The position numbers and the translations under genes were made by a program. From JANJTB01 sp032027125 (GTDB lineage Bacteria; Bacteroidota; Ignavibacteria; Kapaibacteriales; UBA2268): a DNA stretch of 64,000 nt. Of the stretch, positions 1 through 8,881 are shown piece after piece; the stretch's first letter is position 1; each line of letters opens with the position of its first letter. The stretch covers positions 594,160 to 658,159 of the forward strand of contig JAVSMQ010000001.1 of NCBI GenBank assembly GCA_032027125.1, written 5' to 3'. The notes beneath the pieces are model-generated. The model was not told the origin of the DNA and searched no databases. It worked only from the letters and a program-made list of their open reading frames with translations.

Positions 1-1254
1 TATTGAACTGCCCTTAATTTTAATTTCTGCAGGAACTGATACAGAATCATCATCATTTAATAAATTAATAACTATCATTGAATGATTTGTATCAATGCTT
101 TTATCAAAAATTAATTCAAAAATCTGATTAACCGGCAAAAATTCCGAACTGTCTTTTACTGATGGAAATAAAAATTGAACAACTGTGGTATCAATATCAT
201 TTACAGGTTTAAATTTTCCGAAATTAAGAGAATCGTTAACAATATTGTTTAGAGTGTCTCTAACAGCAATATCAGGATTTAATATGCAGGTAATAGTCCA
301 AATATAACCTGTATCCAGCGATTTATCAGTGATTATTACCACTCTTGATTTATTTTCATAATGTACTGATGCTGATTTGATATTTGCTGTTTTAGATTTA
401 TCATCACATAATAGTTCAAATGATTCGGGAAAAATGAAATCAGAGTTGACAGGCTCTGAAAACTTTAGATTTATATAATTTCCATAAACCGGCTCGACTT
501 CATTTAGTACCGGACCGGTCTTATCTACAGGCGGTCCTAATTTCAGTACTGCAGGAGGTGATTTTGAACCGATAACTTTAATGTCATGAGTTGCAGAAGC
601 ATAATCATCAACCGGTTCGTAAAGCTCATTTTTAAATTGGTCTCTTATCGAAAAAATCCTATAACCGGCATCTTTTAAAGCAGGAATTCTGAATTCCCCG
701 TTAGTTCCAAGCTGGACTTTATAATCAGGTTTTGTATTTGAAGGATTGATAGTATCAGGATTGGCTTTCTCAATATTGAAGGCATAAATATATGCTCCTG
801 CAGGTTTGGGGTCATAAACTTTACCGGATATGTAACCCGAATCAATCTTTGAGCCGGCAGAAAATATCAACGAAAAGGCATTTGCAGGTTTATTATTGTA
901 TAAGTCCGTATATTCTGTTCCAAAAGATACTGAGTATGTAACAGTTGTGTCCAAATCCTGTGGTAAACCGATTTCAAGCACTTTACCGCTCCAGTCAAAA
1001 GTGACGGGAATATTAGGTGAAATCACAAAATTCTCAATTACTTTTGACTTCTCCATATATTTACTGAATCTTAACAAAATTACCCTCTTTTCAAAATTGA
1101 CAGTTTGATTCTCAGGATATGCCTCAATAATAACAGGTGGTATTGTATCCTGCGGTCCACCCGAAGGCGGTTGGGGATTTGCACAACTTTGAACAAAAAA
1201 TGAAGTAATAATGTAAGATAAAATAAAAAAAAGTGATATATTTGAATTAGTCAT
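1..1254 (-). CDS. Ig-like domain lipoprotein, C-terminus cut by window edge
   Basis: The reading frame is open from an ATG at 1254 to the left edge, so 418 codons are visible and the C-terminus is missing. It opens with a hydrophobic signal segment ending in the lipobox VQSC, followed by NPQPPSGGPQDTIPPVI. That proline/glycine linker leading into a beta-rich region ('FEKRVILLRFSKYME') is typical of bacterial lipoproteins with an SbsA-type Ig-like (Big_5) domain. Later segments (GPVLNEVEPVYGNYINLKFS) look like a second Ig-like repeat. It is probably an outer-membrane-anchored lipoprotein; its substrate and role are unknown. It is divergent from the YihY-type gene, with only 63 bases between the two starts. 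Confidence 0.75.
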   Translation of the reverse strand, partial: MTNSNISLFFILSYIITSFFVQSCANPQPPSGGPQDTIPPVIIEAYPENQTVNFEKRVILLRFSKYMEKSKVIENFVISPNIPVTFDWSGKVLEIGLPQDLDTTVTYSVSFGTEYTDLYNNKPANAFSLIFSAGSKIDSGYISGKVYDPKPAGAYIYAFNIEKANPDTINPSNTKPDYKVQLGTNGEFRIPALKDAGYRIFSIRDQFKNELYEPVDDYASATHDIKVIGSKSPPAVLKLGPPVDKTGPVLNEVEPVYGNYINLKFSEPVNSDFIFPESFELLCDDKSKTANIKSASVHYENKSRVVIITDKSLDTGYIWTITCILNPDIAVRDTLNNIVNDSLNFGKFKPVNDIDTTVVQFLFPSVKDSSEFLPVNQIFELIFDKSIDTNHSMIVINLLNDDDSVSVPAEIKIKGSSI

Positions 1255-1317
1255 TAAGTAAATTTTTCAAATTAAACATAATTAAAAACGAAAATAACGA
1301 ATTAAAACTAATAAATA

Positions 1318-2211
1318 ATGAAATTTATACAAAACTTCAAAGCTGAAAAGGGAAATCTGTATAATTTTTATCATAATGTCATGACTATCAATGACAGATT
1401 TGATAAACATCATACTTTCATGCTTGCTTCCGGCATAGCTTTTAATTTAATCATATATGTCATTCCTCTGTTCCTGCTGGTAATTTACATAATGAAAGTT
1501 GTTTTTGATTTGGATTCACTTAAATTATCAATCGGTGAACTGCTTGCAGATTTTCTCCCTCCTACCAGCTCAAATGCCGAGTTCGTACAGACTATAATGA
1601 CGGAAGTAAATTTAATAACCGAACATGCCGCTTTCTTCGGTTGGATTGGTGCTGCCGGTCTCTTATGGATTTCATCATTTTTTATAAGTTCGATTAGAAC
1701 AAGCCTCAATACAATATTTGAAGTAGAGGTAAATCGTTTTTTTATGGTTTATTGGCTGAAGGATATATTTCTTACTATTATTATTTCCGTACTGATTCTT
1801 TTATACTCGTATGCGAATCCAATCATCAACTTCTTTGTAGATTTAGTCAGTGCATATTCGCCCGCAGTATTTGAAGGTTTTTTGTCAAGCGTCATACTGA
1901 CATCATCGTCAATCTTAACTTCTTTTATTTTGTTTTTATTCATATTCAGGATTGTACCGAATTCGAAACTCCCACGATATGTTGTACTTCTTTCAACCGG
2001 TATGTGCGTTGTCGCTATAGAACTTGCACGTTACTTATTCGCATGGTATATCAGTTCGGTTAGTAATTACGGTAAATTCTACGGTACTTATGCTGTAATT
2101 ATGGCATTGGCTGTCTGGATATATTATTCGTCACTGATAATTTTGTTGTCAGCAGAAATAAGTAAGTTTATTTATGATAAAAAAAATGTCAAAATCGAAC
2201 CGAAATTATAA
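1318..2211 (+). CDS. YihY/BrkB-family inner membrane protein (UPF0761)
   Basis: This 297-residue protein has about six hydrophobic membrane segments (near residues 35-60, 100-120, 143-172, 186-210, 215-240 and 250-280). The order and the conserved 'SGIAFNLIIYVIPLFLL' opening and 'YGTYAVIMALAVWIYYSSLI' near the end match the YihY/BrkB family, once misannotated as ribonuclease BN. Family members are polytopic inner-membrane proteins of uncertain biochemical role. The length is usual for the family. It stands alone on the plus strand, with its stop 20 bases from the convergent end of aroC. The ATG at 1318 precedes the first conserved helix; no clear Shine-Dalgarno sequence is visible. Confidence 0.88.
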   Translation: MKFIQNFKAEKGNLYNFYHNVMTINDRFDKHHTFMLASGIAFNLIIYVIPLFLLVIYIMKVVFDLDSLKLSIGELLADFLPPTSSNAEFVQTIMTEVNLITEHAAFFGWIGAAGLLWISSFFISSIRTSLNTIFEVEVNRFFMVYWLKDIFLTIIISVLILLYSYANPIINFFVDLVSAYSPAVFEGFLSSVILTSSSILTSFILFLFIFRIVPNSKLPRYVVLLSTGMCVVAIELARYLFAWYISSVSNYGKFYGTYAVIMALAVWIYYSSLIILLSAEISKFIYDKKNVKIEPKL

Positions 2212-2231
2212 AGTAAATAATTGATTTTTAA

Positions 2232-3212
2232 TTACTTATATGCCTGATTTATCAACAATAAATCTGCAAGTGCTATAGCTACAGCAGATTCTATAACCAC
2301 CTGAGCCCTGATAGCAATACATGCATCATGTCTTCCTACAATCTTTAAAGCTTCCTGCCTGCCTGTTTGCAAATTAATTGTATTTTGCTGTTTGGAGATT
2401 GAAGATGTTGGTTTTACAGCCACTCTCAAAACCAATTCATTTCCATTACTTATACCGCCGTTAATACCGCCGGCATTATTCGATTTTGTAGTACCTTCAA
2501 TATTTAATATTTCATCATTATGTTCGGAACCTCTCATATCGGCAGCACGAAAACCTGAGCCGAATTCAATACCTTTTATTGCAGGAATTGCAAAAATTAT
2601 ATGCGAAATTACTGATTCGACCGAATCAAAAAAAGGTTCACCCAGACCAACCGGCATCGAATCGGCAGTACATTTGATTATCCCGCCGACTGAATCACCA
2701 TCGGTTAAAGCTTTTTTGATGGTATTTTCAATATCTGTTGAACCGCCGGCACTTTCCAAAATCGAATTAATATTAACAGGTTTGATAATTTTTTTGGCAA
2801 TTACACCTGCTGCAACAATTCCGGCAGTAAGTCTTCCCGAGAAATGACCGCCGCCGCGGTAGTCATTAAATCCTCCGAATTTTGAAAAAGCAGTAAAATC
2901 TGAATGTCCGGGACGCGGTGTATCCCTGATTTTATGATAATCTTCTGATTTAACATCCATATTGGGAAATTCGATAAGTATAGGAGCACCTGTAGTTATT
3001 CCATTGAATATACCTGATTTTAATAATGGAATATCGGATTCTTTACGGCTTGTAGTTCCGGTCGAACCCGGACTTCTTTTGGACAAATCTTCAATAAAAT
3101 CGTCTTCAATTAAAGAAATTCCCGGAGGACATCCGTCAATCAGAATTCCAACACCTGCACCGTGACTTTCGCCAAAAATTGCAATTGTAAATAATCTGCC
3201 GAATCTATTCAT
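2232..3212 (-). CDS. aroC: Chorismate synthase
   Basis: Converts 5-enolpyruvylshikimate-3-phosphate to chorismate using reduced FMN, the seventh and last shikimate step. The N-terminal motif FGESHGAGVG carries the conserved His, and RPGHSDFTAFSKFGGFNDYR followed by GGGHFSGR is the FMN/substrate-binding core. 'GISNGNELVLRVAVKPTSSI' matches the conserved C-terminal half. At 326 residues it is a little shorter than the usual 350-390, mainly through short loops and a short tail; all core motifs are present. It is the last gene of the aro operon, and its start overlaps the end of aroA by 8 bases, suggesting translational coupling. Confidence 0.95.
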   Translation of the reverse strand: MNRFGRLFTIAIFGESHGAGVGILIDGCPPGISLIEDDFIEDLSKRSPGSTGTTSRKESDIPLLKSGIFNGITTGAPILIEFPNMDVKSEDYHKIRDTPRPGHSDFTAFSKFGGFNDYRGGGHFSGRLTAGIVAAGVIAKKIIKPVNINSILESAGGSTDIENTIKKALTDGDSVGGIIKCTADSMPVGLGEPFFDSVESVISHIIFAIPAIKGIEFGSGFRAADMRGSEHNDEILNIEGTTKSNNAGGINGGISNGNELVLRVAVKPTSSISKQQNTINLQTGRQEALKIVGRHDACIAIRAQVVIESAVAIALADLLLINQAYK

Positions 3213-4404
3213 AAATTTCTGCTCCTAATTTTAGTAAATCATTCCAAAATTCCGGATAAGATTTAGCTGTACATTCCGGATTATCAATACTTGTAACATT
3301 TGTACCATTCAACGCAGCTACGGCAAGCGACATTGCTATTCTATGGTCGTTGAATGTGCTGACAGAATTTCCTTGAAATTTTGCCGGATAAACAATTAAA
3401 TCATCTCCATCCAGTTGAAGTCTGACACCGCATTTTCCGTACTGACTGATAAGTGATTCAATTCTGTTACTTTCTTTATATTTTAATCTTGCAACATTCT
3501 TTAAAATACATATATCATCTGAATTTATTGCAAGAGGTATTATTGCCGGAACCAAATCCGGGCAGTTTGAAAAATCATGTACAAATGACCTAACATGTGA
3601 TTTTTCAATATAAATACAATCTTTATATAATCTATATTGAACACCGGATTTATTAAAAATATCAAGAATTTCCCTGTCTGCCTGTTTGCTGTTAAAGTTT
3701 AAATCTTTAATACAAATTGTACTTAAAGATGAAATTGCTCCTGCCGTCATTATAAATGCAGAACTGCTCCAATCACCCTCATCACAGTTTTCCACAAAAT
3801 TGTATTTTTGAGCTTCAGGAATGTGGAAAACTTCATAATTACTGTGGAAAACTTCAATTGAGTATTTCGATAAAATATCAATTGTCAAATCTACATAACT
3901 TCTGCTTTGTAAATTACTTACGTTAATAATACTTGGGTTTGCAAGTAAGGGTAAAGCCATTAATAAACCTGTTAGAGTCTGACTTGTTTTACTTCCGTCA
4001 ATGTGGAAAACTCCCGGATTTAATTTTCCTGCTACAGATAATTCGAATTGATTATTACTTATTTTAGAAAGAATCGAGTTGAAACCTAAAGAACCCATAA
4101 TATCATCATTGGGTCTTTTGGCTAAACTTTCGCTTAAGATAAATGTATTGTTATCACTTAATAGAGAAGCAATTATCGGCAGAACCCTGAAACAAAATCC
4201 TGATTCCCCGAGAAAAGCAGTGTTGCCTTCTATTATATTTTTCAATGCTTTATACGTCATCTCTACATCAATTGGTGCATCAGAAACCAAAGGATAATTG
4301 AATCTTCCGGCAAATACGTCGGAAATCATTGTCCTCTGAACAATACTCTTTGACATTGGTGCAGTTATTGAACCGCTAATTTGGGAAGGTTGAATTAATT
4401 TCAT
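3205..4404 (-). CDS. aroA: 3-phosphoshikimate 1-carboxyvinyltransferase (EPSP synthase)
   Basis: Transfers enolpyruvate from PEP to shikimate-3-phosphate, step six of the pathway. Visible family motifs in order are APMSKSIVQR (substrate Lys/Ser/Arg), SGFCFRVLP (the PEP loop), SQTLTGLLMALPLL, DWSSSAFIMTAGAI, RLKYKESNRIES, FNDHRIAMSLAVAAL and CTAKSYPEFW. The length is 399 residues, slightly below the usual ~430. The PEP loop is divergent: the common NAGTAMRP reads ESGFCFRV, keeping Gly and Arg but replacing the Thr and Pro positions. The gene start overlaps the aroE-aroK stop region by 29 bases and its end overlaps aroC by 8. Confidence 0.93.
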   Translation of the reverse strand: MKLIQPSQISGSITAPMSKSIVQRTMISDVFAGRFNYPLVSDAPIDVEMTYKALKNIIEGNTAFLGESGFCFRVLPIIASLLSDNNTFILSESLAKRPNDDIMGSLGFNSILSKISNNQFELSVAGKLNPGVFHIDGSKTSQTLTGLLMALPLLANPSIINVSNLQSRSYVDLTIDILSKYSIEVFHSNYEVFHIPEAQKYNFVENCDEGDWSSSAFIMTAGAISSLSTICIKDLNFNSKQADREILDIFNKSGVQYRLYKDCIYIEKSHVRSFVHDFSNCPDLVPAIIPLAINSDDICILKNVARLKYKESNRIESLISQYGKCGVRLQLDGDDLIVYPAKFQGNSVSTFNDHRIAMSLAVAALNGTNVTSIDNPECTAKSYPEFWNDLLKLGAEIYE

Positions 4405-5650
4405 AGGTCAATACTTTCACTGTTTCTTCTAAATCGTTGGAATTATTAATAATTAAATCGGAATAATAAAAATAATCTTCTTCCCTGTGTTTAATTAGAA
4501 ATTCTAATATTCCATCAGTAGCTAATGGACGAGTAAATTTTTGATGATTTATTCTTTTCTTTATAGATTCATAATTTGCATACAAATAAATAACATACGC
4601 ATTTGCTTTAATAAATTCGGCTAATTCATAATTCTTCAATGCGCCGCCGCCGACCGAAATAATTCTATTCTGACCGGTCAGAGCTTCACGGATAACATCA
4701 TTTTCAAGCTCTCTGAAATAAATTTCTCCTTCATCTTCATTTTCGAAAATTGCACTAATCGGTTTACCTGCAATTTTTTCAATTTCATCATCAGAATCAA
4801 TAAATTCCCAATTTAAATTGTTTGCTAAAATTTTACCGACAGTAGATTTACCCGAAGCCATAAATCCTGTTAATATTATATTATTTTTTAATGGCTTAGC
4901 ATCATTGAGCAATTGCATAATTTCTTCAATATCAGGTTCGAATCCGAAAATTTTCTCAATTGCCGGTATAGCCTGTCTTATCAGCCACTGGATACCATCT
5001 ATATATATGCAGTTCAAGCCATTTAAAAATGGTTTGTGATATATTGCATCAATAATTATCAATTTGGGGTTATCAAATATTTTAATATTAAGTGTATCAT
5101 TCTTAGGAATGGTATTAATCAGTATATCATAATTAAGGAATGATGTAATTTCTTTAATATCAATAATATTACTACATTCTCTTAATTTTTCAGATTTAAT
5201 ATTATTTACATCCCTTACAGCTAATTCAATTGAATTAAAATTCAAAAATCTCAATGAATTATATACTGTTAATGCCGTATCTCCGGCACCTGTTATCAGG
5301 ACTTTTGAATCTATGTCGGAGCAAACATCATTTATTATTTTAGTTATAGCATCGAAATCTGTATTAAAGGATTCATATCCATTATTATCAATAATCAGAT
5401 TGGATGCCTGAACGAGGATTGAATTATCATCTTTTATGATACCGGTTTCAAAAGCGTTTTTTTTATATGGAGCAGTAACATTATATGCCTTAACATTCAA
5501 GAGTTTCAATGTGTTAAGCACATCTTCATAAGAAGTACCTGTCACTCGCGAATAATGCGAATAAATTCCGTACTTATCGGACAAACTATTGAATATCTGA
5601 GGACTCAGACTGTGTGATACAGGATAACCGATTACAGCTAACCTTTTCAT
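4376..5650 (-). CDS. aroEK: Shikimate dehydrogenase - shikimate kinase fusion
   Basis: One 424-residue polypeptide covers pathway steps four and five. Residues 1 to ~245 are shikimate dehydrogenase: PVSHSLSPQIF (shikimate-binding serines), VTAPYKK (catalytic Lys), FNTDFDAI (Asp), and the NADP-binding turn ITGAGDTALTVYNSL. Residues ~255-424 are shikimate kinase: P-loop GFMASGKST, IDSDDEIE (Mg/shikimate Asp), FRELENDVIRE, SVGGGALKN and the lid TRPLA. Both halves look intact. Separate AroE and AroK proteins are the bacterial norm, so an E-then-K fusion is uncommon. Its start shares one base with the stop region of aroD and its end overlaps aroA by 29 bases. The joined symbol is descriptive. Confidence 0.93.
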   Translation of the reverse strand: MKRLAVIGYPVSHSLSPQIFNSLSDKYGIYSHYSRVTGTSYEDVLNTLKLLNVKAYNVTAPYKKNAFETGIIKDDNSILVQASNLIIDNNGYESFNTDFDAITKIINDVCSDIDSKVLITGAGDTALTVYNSLRFLNFNSIELAVRDVNNIKSEKLRECSNIIDIKEITSFLNYDILINTIPKNDTLNIKIFDNPKLIIIDAIYHKPFLNGLNCIYIDGIQWLIRQAIPAIEKIFGFEPDIEEIMQLLNDAKPLKNNIILTGFMASGKSTVGKILANNLNWEFIDSDDEIEKIAGKPISAIFENEDEGEIYFRELENDVIREALTGQNRIISVGGGALKNYELAEFIKANAYVIYLYANYESIKKRINHQKFTRPLATDGILEFLIKHREEDYFYYSDLIINNSNDLEETVKVLTYEINSTFPN

Positions 5651-6285
5651 TATTCTATCACTTTCAATAATTCACGAAGCTGATTATGGGTAAGCTGCGA
5701 CATTTCAGTTTTTGAATCTTCGTCATAAGCTGCATACATAAACGGTGCGCCGGCTTTTAGTGCCAAGATACGGCTTAAAGTACCAATATCACCCAAATTA
5801 AAAGCCACCATTTGATTTTTGGGATACTTTTCATAAATCATTAAGGTTCGGATAATATCATCAATTCCTGAGGCTTTAAAGCATAATTTATATATCTGAG
5901 GCTTCATAATTTCCATTTGTGAAATGATATTATATATTTCTTTCAAATCCGGTGTTTTATCAAAATCATGATGTGAAATTATCAGCCCGGTAATCTTGTT
6001 TTCGATGTTGTCAATCAAATATTTGAAATTATGGACTTCCCCCAAATCAATATCAATAAACCTGACTCCTGACTCGGCAGCTTTTTCATAAGACTGCACT
6101 GCATAATCACGGTTGTCATTATCAATCCGGCAGGTAATAATCAGTTTTTGAGAATATTTAAGCAGTTCAGAGTACTCATCACCTGAAAGTTTTAATAAAT
6201 CAAGTCTCAGCTCTACCAAATCATATTGGTTAACAATTTCTATGAGTTTTTCAAAACCTATATTTCCTGCACTAATGCAAATCAT
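5650..6285 (-). CDS. aroD: 3-dehydroquinate dehydratase, type I
   Basis: Removes water from 3-dehydroquinate (step three) by a Schiff-base mechanism. The 211-residue protein begins with the type I barrel strand VELRLDLLKLS (substrate Glu/Arg), then ISHHDFDKTP with the catalytic His pair, then QIYKLCFKAS with the Schiff-base Lys. Near the C-terminus come a GTLSRI segment and PFMYAAYD. The length is near the short end for type I enzymes (about 220-250). The start overlaps the end of aroB by 14 bases, and the stop meets the aroE-aroK start at a single base. The type I form rather than the small type II form is clear from the His/Lys motifs. Confidence 0.92.
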   Translation of the reverse strand: MICISAGNIGFEKLIEIVNQYDLVELRLDLLKLSGDEYSELLKYSQKLIITCRIDNDNRDYAVQSYEKAAESGVRFIDIDLGEVHNFKYLIDNIENKITGLIISHHDFDKTPDLKEIYNIISQMEIMKPQIYKLCFKASGIDDIIRTLMIYEKYPKNQMVAFNLGDIGTLSRILALKAGAPFMYAAYDEDSKTEMSQLTHNQLRELLKVIE

Positions 6286-7297
6286 TTAATAAACTCCTGA
6301 AATTTTCCGGTGATATTTTCATAAATTCATATTTTCCAATATCTTTCAACAAAATCTCATTTACGAAACCGCTGCTGATTTTCTTGTCCTGAAGGATATA
6401 GTACATTAGTTTTTCAGAATTATATTTAAATGACGTGTCAAATCCAAACTTTGACAATAAATTATTGATTCTCACATATTTTAATTTACTAATCAATTTA
6501 TATTTCAATGAGGTATTGGCTGCAATTGAAATCCCGATTGCAACTGATTTTCCGTGAGATAATCCATAAGCAGCTTCAATTGCGTGTCCGGTTGTATGCC
6601 CGAAATTTAAAATCCGTCTGATACCGGAATCATAGAAATCTAATTTTACAATTTCCATTTTATTTTTAACCGAAATCGAAATAATCTGTAAGTTCAAATC
6701 TTTATGATTTTTCAATTTATGCGGCTCAGTATTTTCAAGAATTTCAAATAGTTCGATGTCATAAACGCAAGCTATTTTAACAACTTCTGCCATTCCATTA
6801 ATAAATTCATCATCATCCAATGATTGCAGAAAATCAACATTTATTATAATTTCCAGCGGCTTCTTGAAGGTACCAATCATGTTCTTTGTGTTATCGAAAT
6901 TGATAGCATTTTTACCGCCTATAGCCGCATCCACCTGAGCAAGTAAAGTAGTTGGTATAAGAACTAAATTTGTACCGCGTTTATAGATTCCTGCAACAAA
7001 TCCGGCAATATCACAAACGATACCACCGCCAATACCGATAACTGTAATATCCTTATCAGCTTTAAGTTTTGATAATTCGGATATACAGCCGGAAAATGTT
7101 TCGAGGGATTTGTTTGATTCTGAAGAGTGAATGATATATTTATTGACATCATTAAAATTATTAAAATAAAGTTTATTAACAATTTCATCAATTATAATAA
7201 ATACATTATTTTTTGAGAGGATGAAATCATAGATTTGTGACAATTCAGAAAAACGAATTTGAGTATCTGAATCTTCATAAATCATAAAATTGTCCAT
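6272..7297 (-). CDS. aroB: 3-dehydroquinate synthase
   Basis: NAD- and metal-dependent cyclisation of DAHP to 3-dehydroquinate (step two). Visible motifs are VIGIGGGIVCDIAGFVAGIYKRG (shown in part: GIGGGIVCDIAGF, the NAD-binding glycine turn), PTTLLAQVDAAIGGKNAIN, FKKPLEIIINVDFL, GMAEVVKIA, and the metal-ligand histidines in RRILNFGHTTGHAIEAA and LSHGKSVAIG. The length of 341 residues is usual. It lies two bases after the CM-DAHP synthase stop and overlaps aroD by 14 bases, so it is the second gene of the operon in both position and pathway order. Confidence 0.94.
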   Translation of the reverse strand: MDNFMIYEDSDTQIRFSELSQIYDFILSKNNVFIIIDEIVNKLYFNNFNDVNKYIIHSSESNKSLETFSGCISELSKLKADKDITVIGIGGGIVCDIAGFVAGIYKRGTNLVLIPTTLLAQVDAAIGGKNAINFDNTKNMIGTFKKPLEIIINVDFLQSLDDDEFINGMAEVVKIACVYDIELFEILENTEPHKLKNHKDLNLQIISISVKNKMEIVKLDFYDSGIRRILNFGHTTGHAIEAAYGLSHGKSVAIGISIAANTSLKYKLISKLKYVRINNLLSKFGFDTSFKYNSEKLMYYILQDKKISSGFVNEILLKDIGKYEFMKISPENFRSLLNDLH

Positions 7298-7299
7298 TT

Positions 7300-8337
7300 T
7301 CAGTAATTCCGGTTTATGTAATCAATAACTCTTTCAAGTTCAGCGGGTTCGATTGATTGCTTGCCATCTGTGACTGCATCCTGTGGATTTGTATGAGTTT
7401 CGATAATCAGTCCGTCAGCCCCCAAACCGAGTGCCGCTACTGCCGTTGGAACCACAAATTTAGCATCTCCGCAGGCGTGTGAAGGGTCAAATATTATCTT
7501 TAAATCGGTAAGTTCTTTTAATTCAAGTATAGAAGCAAGGTCGGGGGTATTTCTCATCTGCGAATCAATCTGCTCGAAAGTTCGGATACCACGAAGACAT
7601 AGAATAACATTTGGATTCCCTTCATTGATGATATATTGAGCCGAAAGTAAAAACTCATTTAAAGTAGCATTAAAACCGCGTTTTAAAAGTACCGGTTTCT
7701 TATCAACAGCTGTTTTTTTACCTACCTGTTTAAGAAAACCATAAGAAAACATATTGCGGCTACCTATCTGAAGCACATCCGCATAATCGTAATATGTTTC
7801 CAATTGTCTTGAGTCCAAAAATTCAGTTACTGCAAACATATTATTTTTTTCAGCTACTGATTTCATTATTTTCAAACCTTCTTCTTCAAGTCCCTGAAAT
7901 GAAAAGGGTGATGTTCTCGGCTTGAAAGCTCCGCCCCTCAAAAGTCGAATACCGTTATTGAATAGGTGTGCTGCAATTCCCGATAATTGTTCTTCAGATT
8001 CAATAGTACAGGGACCGGCAATCAATATCGGTGATTTATCCAACAATCCGTTTAAGTCGTTGGAATAATAGTTGTTTAATTTGTAATATTCGGATTTTGA
8101 ATAAAAAAGAATTTCTCTTAAAACACCTTCAATCAAAGCAGGATTTATTTTGCCGATAAATTCATTTTTAAGAGATGTGATAATTTCAAGTTCTCTTTTC
8201 TTATCATATACAGAGATTGCCTGACTTTTTTTTGCAGAAATTATCCTGTCCGAAAAAGTCTTTCTTTTAATCAAAAAATCAATAAGTTCTTTATCAATTT
8301 TATTTATTTCACGTCTGAGATTATTTATCTCATTCAT
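7300..8337 (-). CDS. Bifunctional chorismate mutase / DAHP synthase (type I beta)
   Basis: Residues 1 to ~90 form an AroQ-type helical chorismate mutase (INNLRREINKIDKELIDFL, then KRKTFSDRI and VYDKKRELEII). Residues ~105-345 form a KDOP-synthase-like DAHP synthase: LIAGPCTIESEEQL, RGGAFKPRTSPFSFQG, LQIGSRNMFSYGFL, PVLLKRGFNATLNEFL, FDPSHACGDAK and IIETHTNPQDAVTDG. It condenses PEP and erythrose-4-phosphate, the entry step. In this family the mutase domain commonly also serves as a sensor for prephenate or chorismate feedback; that is family knowledge, not visible here. It heads the aro operon, with aroB two bases downstream. It could be labelled aroG or aroA(f), so no symbol is assigned. Confidence 0.93.
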   Translation of the reverse strand: MNEINNLRREINKIDKELIDFLIKRKTFSDRIISAKKSQAISVYDKKRELEIITSLKNEFIGKINPALIEGVLREILFYSKSEYYKLNNYYSNDLNGLLDKSPILIAGPCTIESEEQLSGIAAHLFNNGIRLLRGGAFKPRTSPFSFQGLEEEGLKIMKSVAEKNNMFAVTEFLDSRQLETYYDYADVLQIGSRNMFSYGFLKQVGKKTAVDKKPVLLKRGFNATLNEFLLSAQYIINEGNPNVILCLRGIRTFEQIDSQMRNTPDLASILELKELTDLKIIFDPSHACGDAKFVVPTAVAALGLGADGLIIETHTNPQDAVTDGKQSIEPAELERVIDYINRNY

Positions 8338-8353
8338 AATAATCTTGCTAAAA

Positions 8354-8782
8354 TCAATCTATACTCAAAATTTCAACTTCAAAAATCAAATCCTTGCCGG
8401 CAAGCTCGTGATTTGCATCAATTGTAAGTTCGTCATCAGATAGTTCGATTATATTTGCAAAAAGTGAATTACCGTCTTTCAAAGGCAGTTCAAGTACATC
8501 ACCGATCTGAAGTTCGCCGGCTGCATCTACGTCTTCTCTTTCAATATTAAAAATCAAATCATCACTTGGTACGCCGTAAGCTTCTTCAACAGGGATATTT
8601 ATAACTTTCTTTTCTCCTGCCGACATACCGATAATTCCATCCTGAAATCCGGGTATTACTTCATCAGCACCGATTGTAAATTCAAATGGTTCCGAATCTT
8701 CAGTCGCATCAAAAATTGTTCCGTCAGTAAGTTTACCAACATATTTAACCGATACACTATTACCTATTTGAGCAGTTTTCAT
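8354..8782 (-). CDS. SlyD-like FKBP-type peptidyl-prolyl isomerase
   Basis: A 142-residue protein with the SlyD arrangement: VSVKYVGKLTDGTIFDAT, EPFEFTIGADEVIPGFQDGI and GMSAGEKKVINIPVEEAYG form the split FKBP domain. The intervening acidic insert-in-flap region (about residues 65-120) has 'ELPLKDGNSLFANIIELSDDE'-like text, and DANHELAGKDLIFEVEI closes the fold. SlyD proteins are cytoplasmic prolyl isomerase/chaperones. There is no His-rich metal tail. I chose the ATG at 8782 because the conserved fold begins there; an in-frame ATG at 8824 would add 14 unconserved residues. It lies 16 bases upstream of the CM-DAHP synthase start and may be the first gene of the aro transcript. Confidence 0.88.
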   Translation of the reverse strand: MKTAQIGNSVSVKYVGKLTDGTIFDATEDSEPFEFTIGADEVIPGFQDGIIGMSAGEKKVINIPVEEAYGVPSDDLIFNIEREDVDAAGELQIGDVLELPLKDGNSLFANIIELSDDELTIDANHELAGKDLIFEVEILSID

Positions 8783-8881
8783 TATTATACCTATAAAAAA
8801 AATACAATTTTTAAATTCCATCATCTTCTTTAGTGAAAAATAAGAATTTATTTACATTTAAAAAAATATTGGATTAAAAAG

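Noticed and set aside
2392..2847. Long plus-strand open frame inside aroC and similar ones inside pgsA, fabF, ftsK and others
   Set aside because: These are antisense or frame-shifted shadows of strongly conserved genes, with unnatural composition and no motifs.
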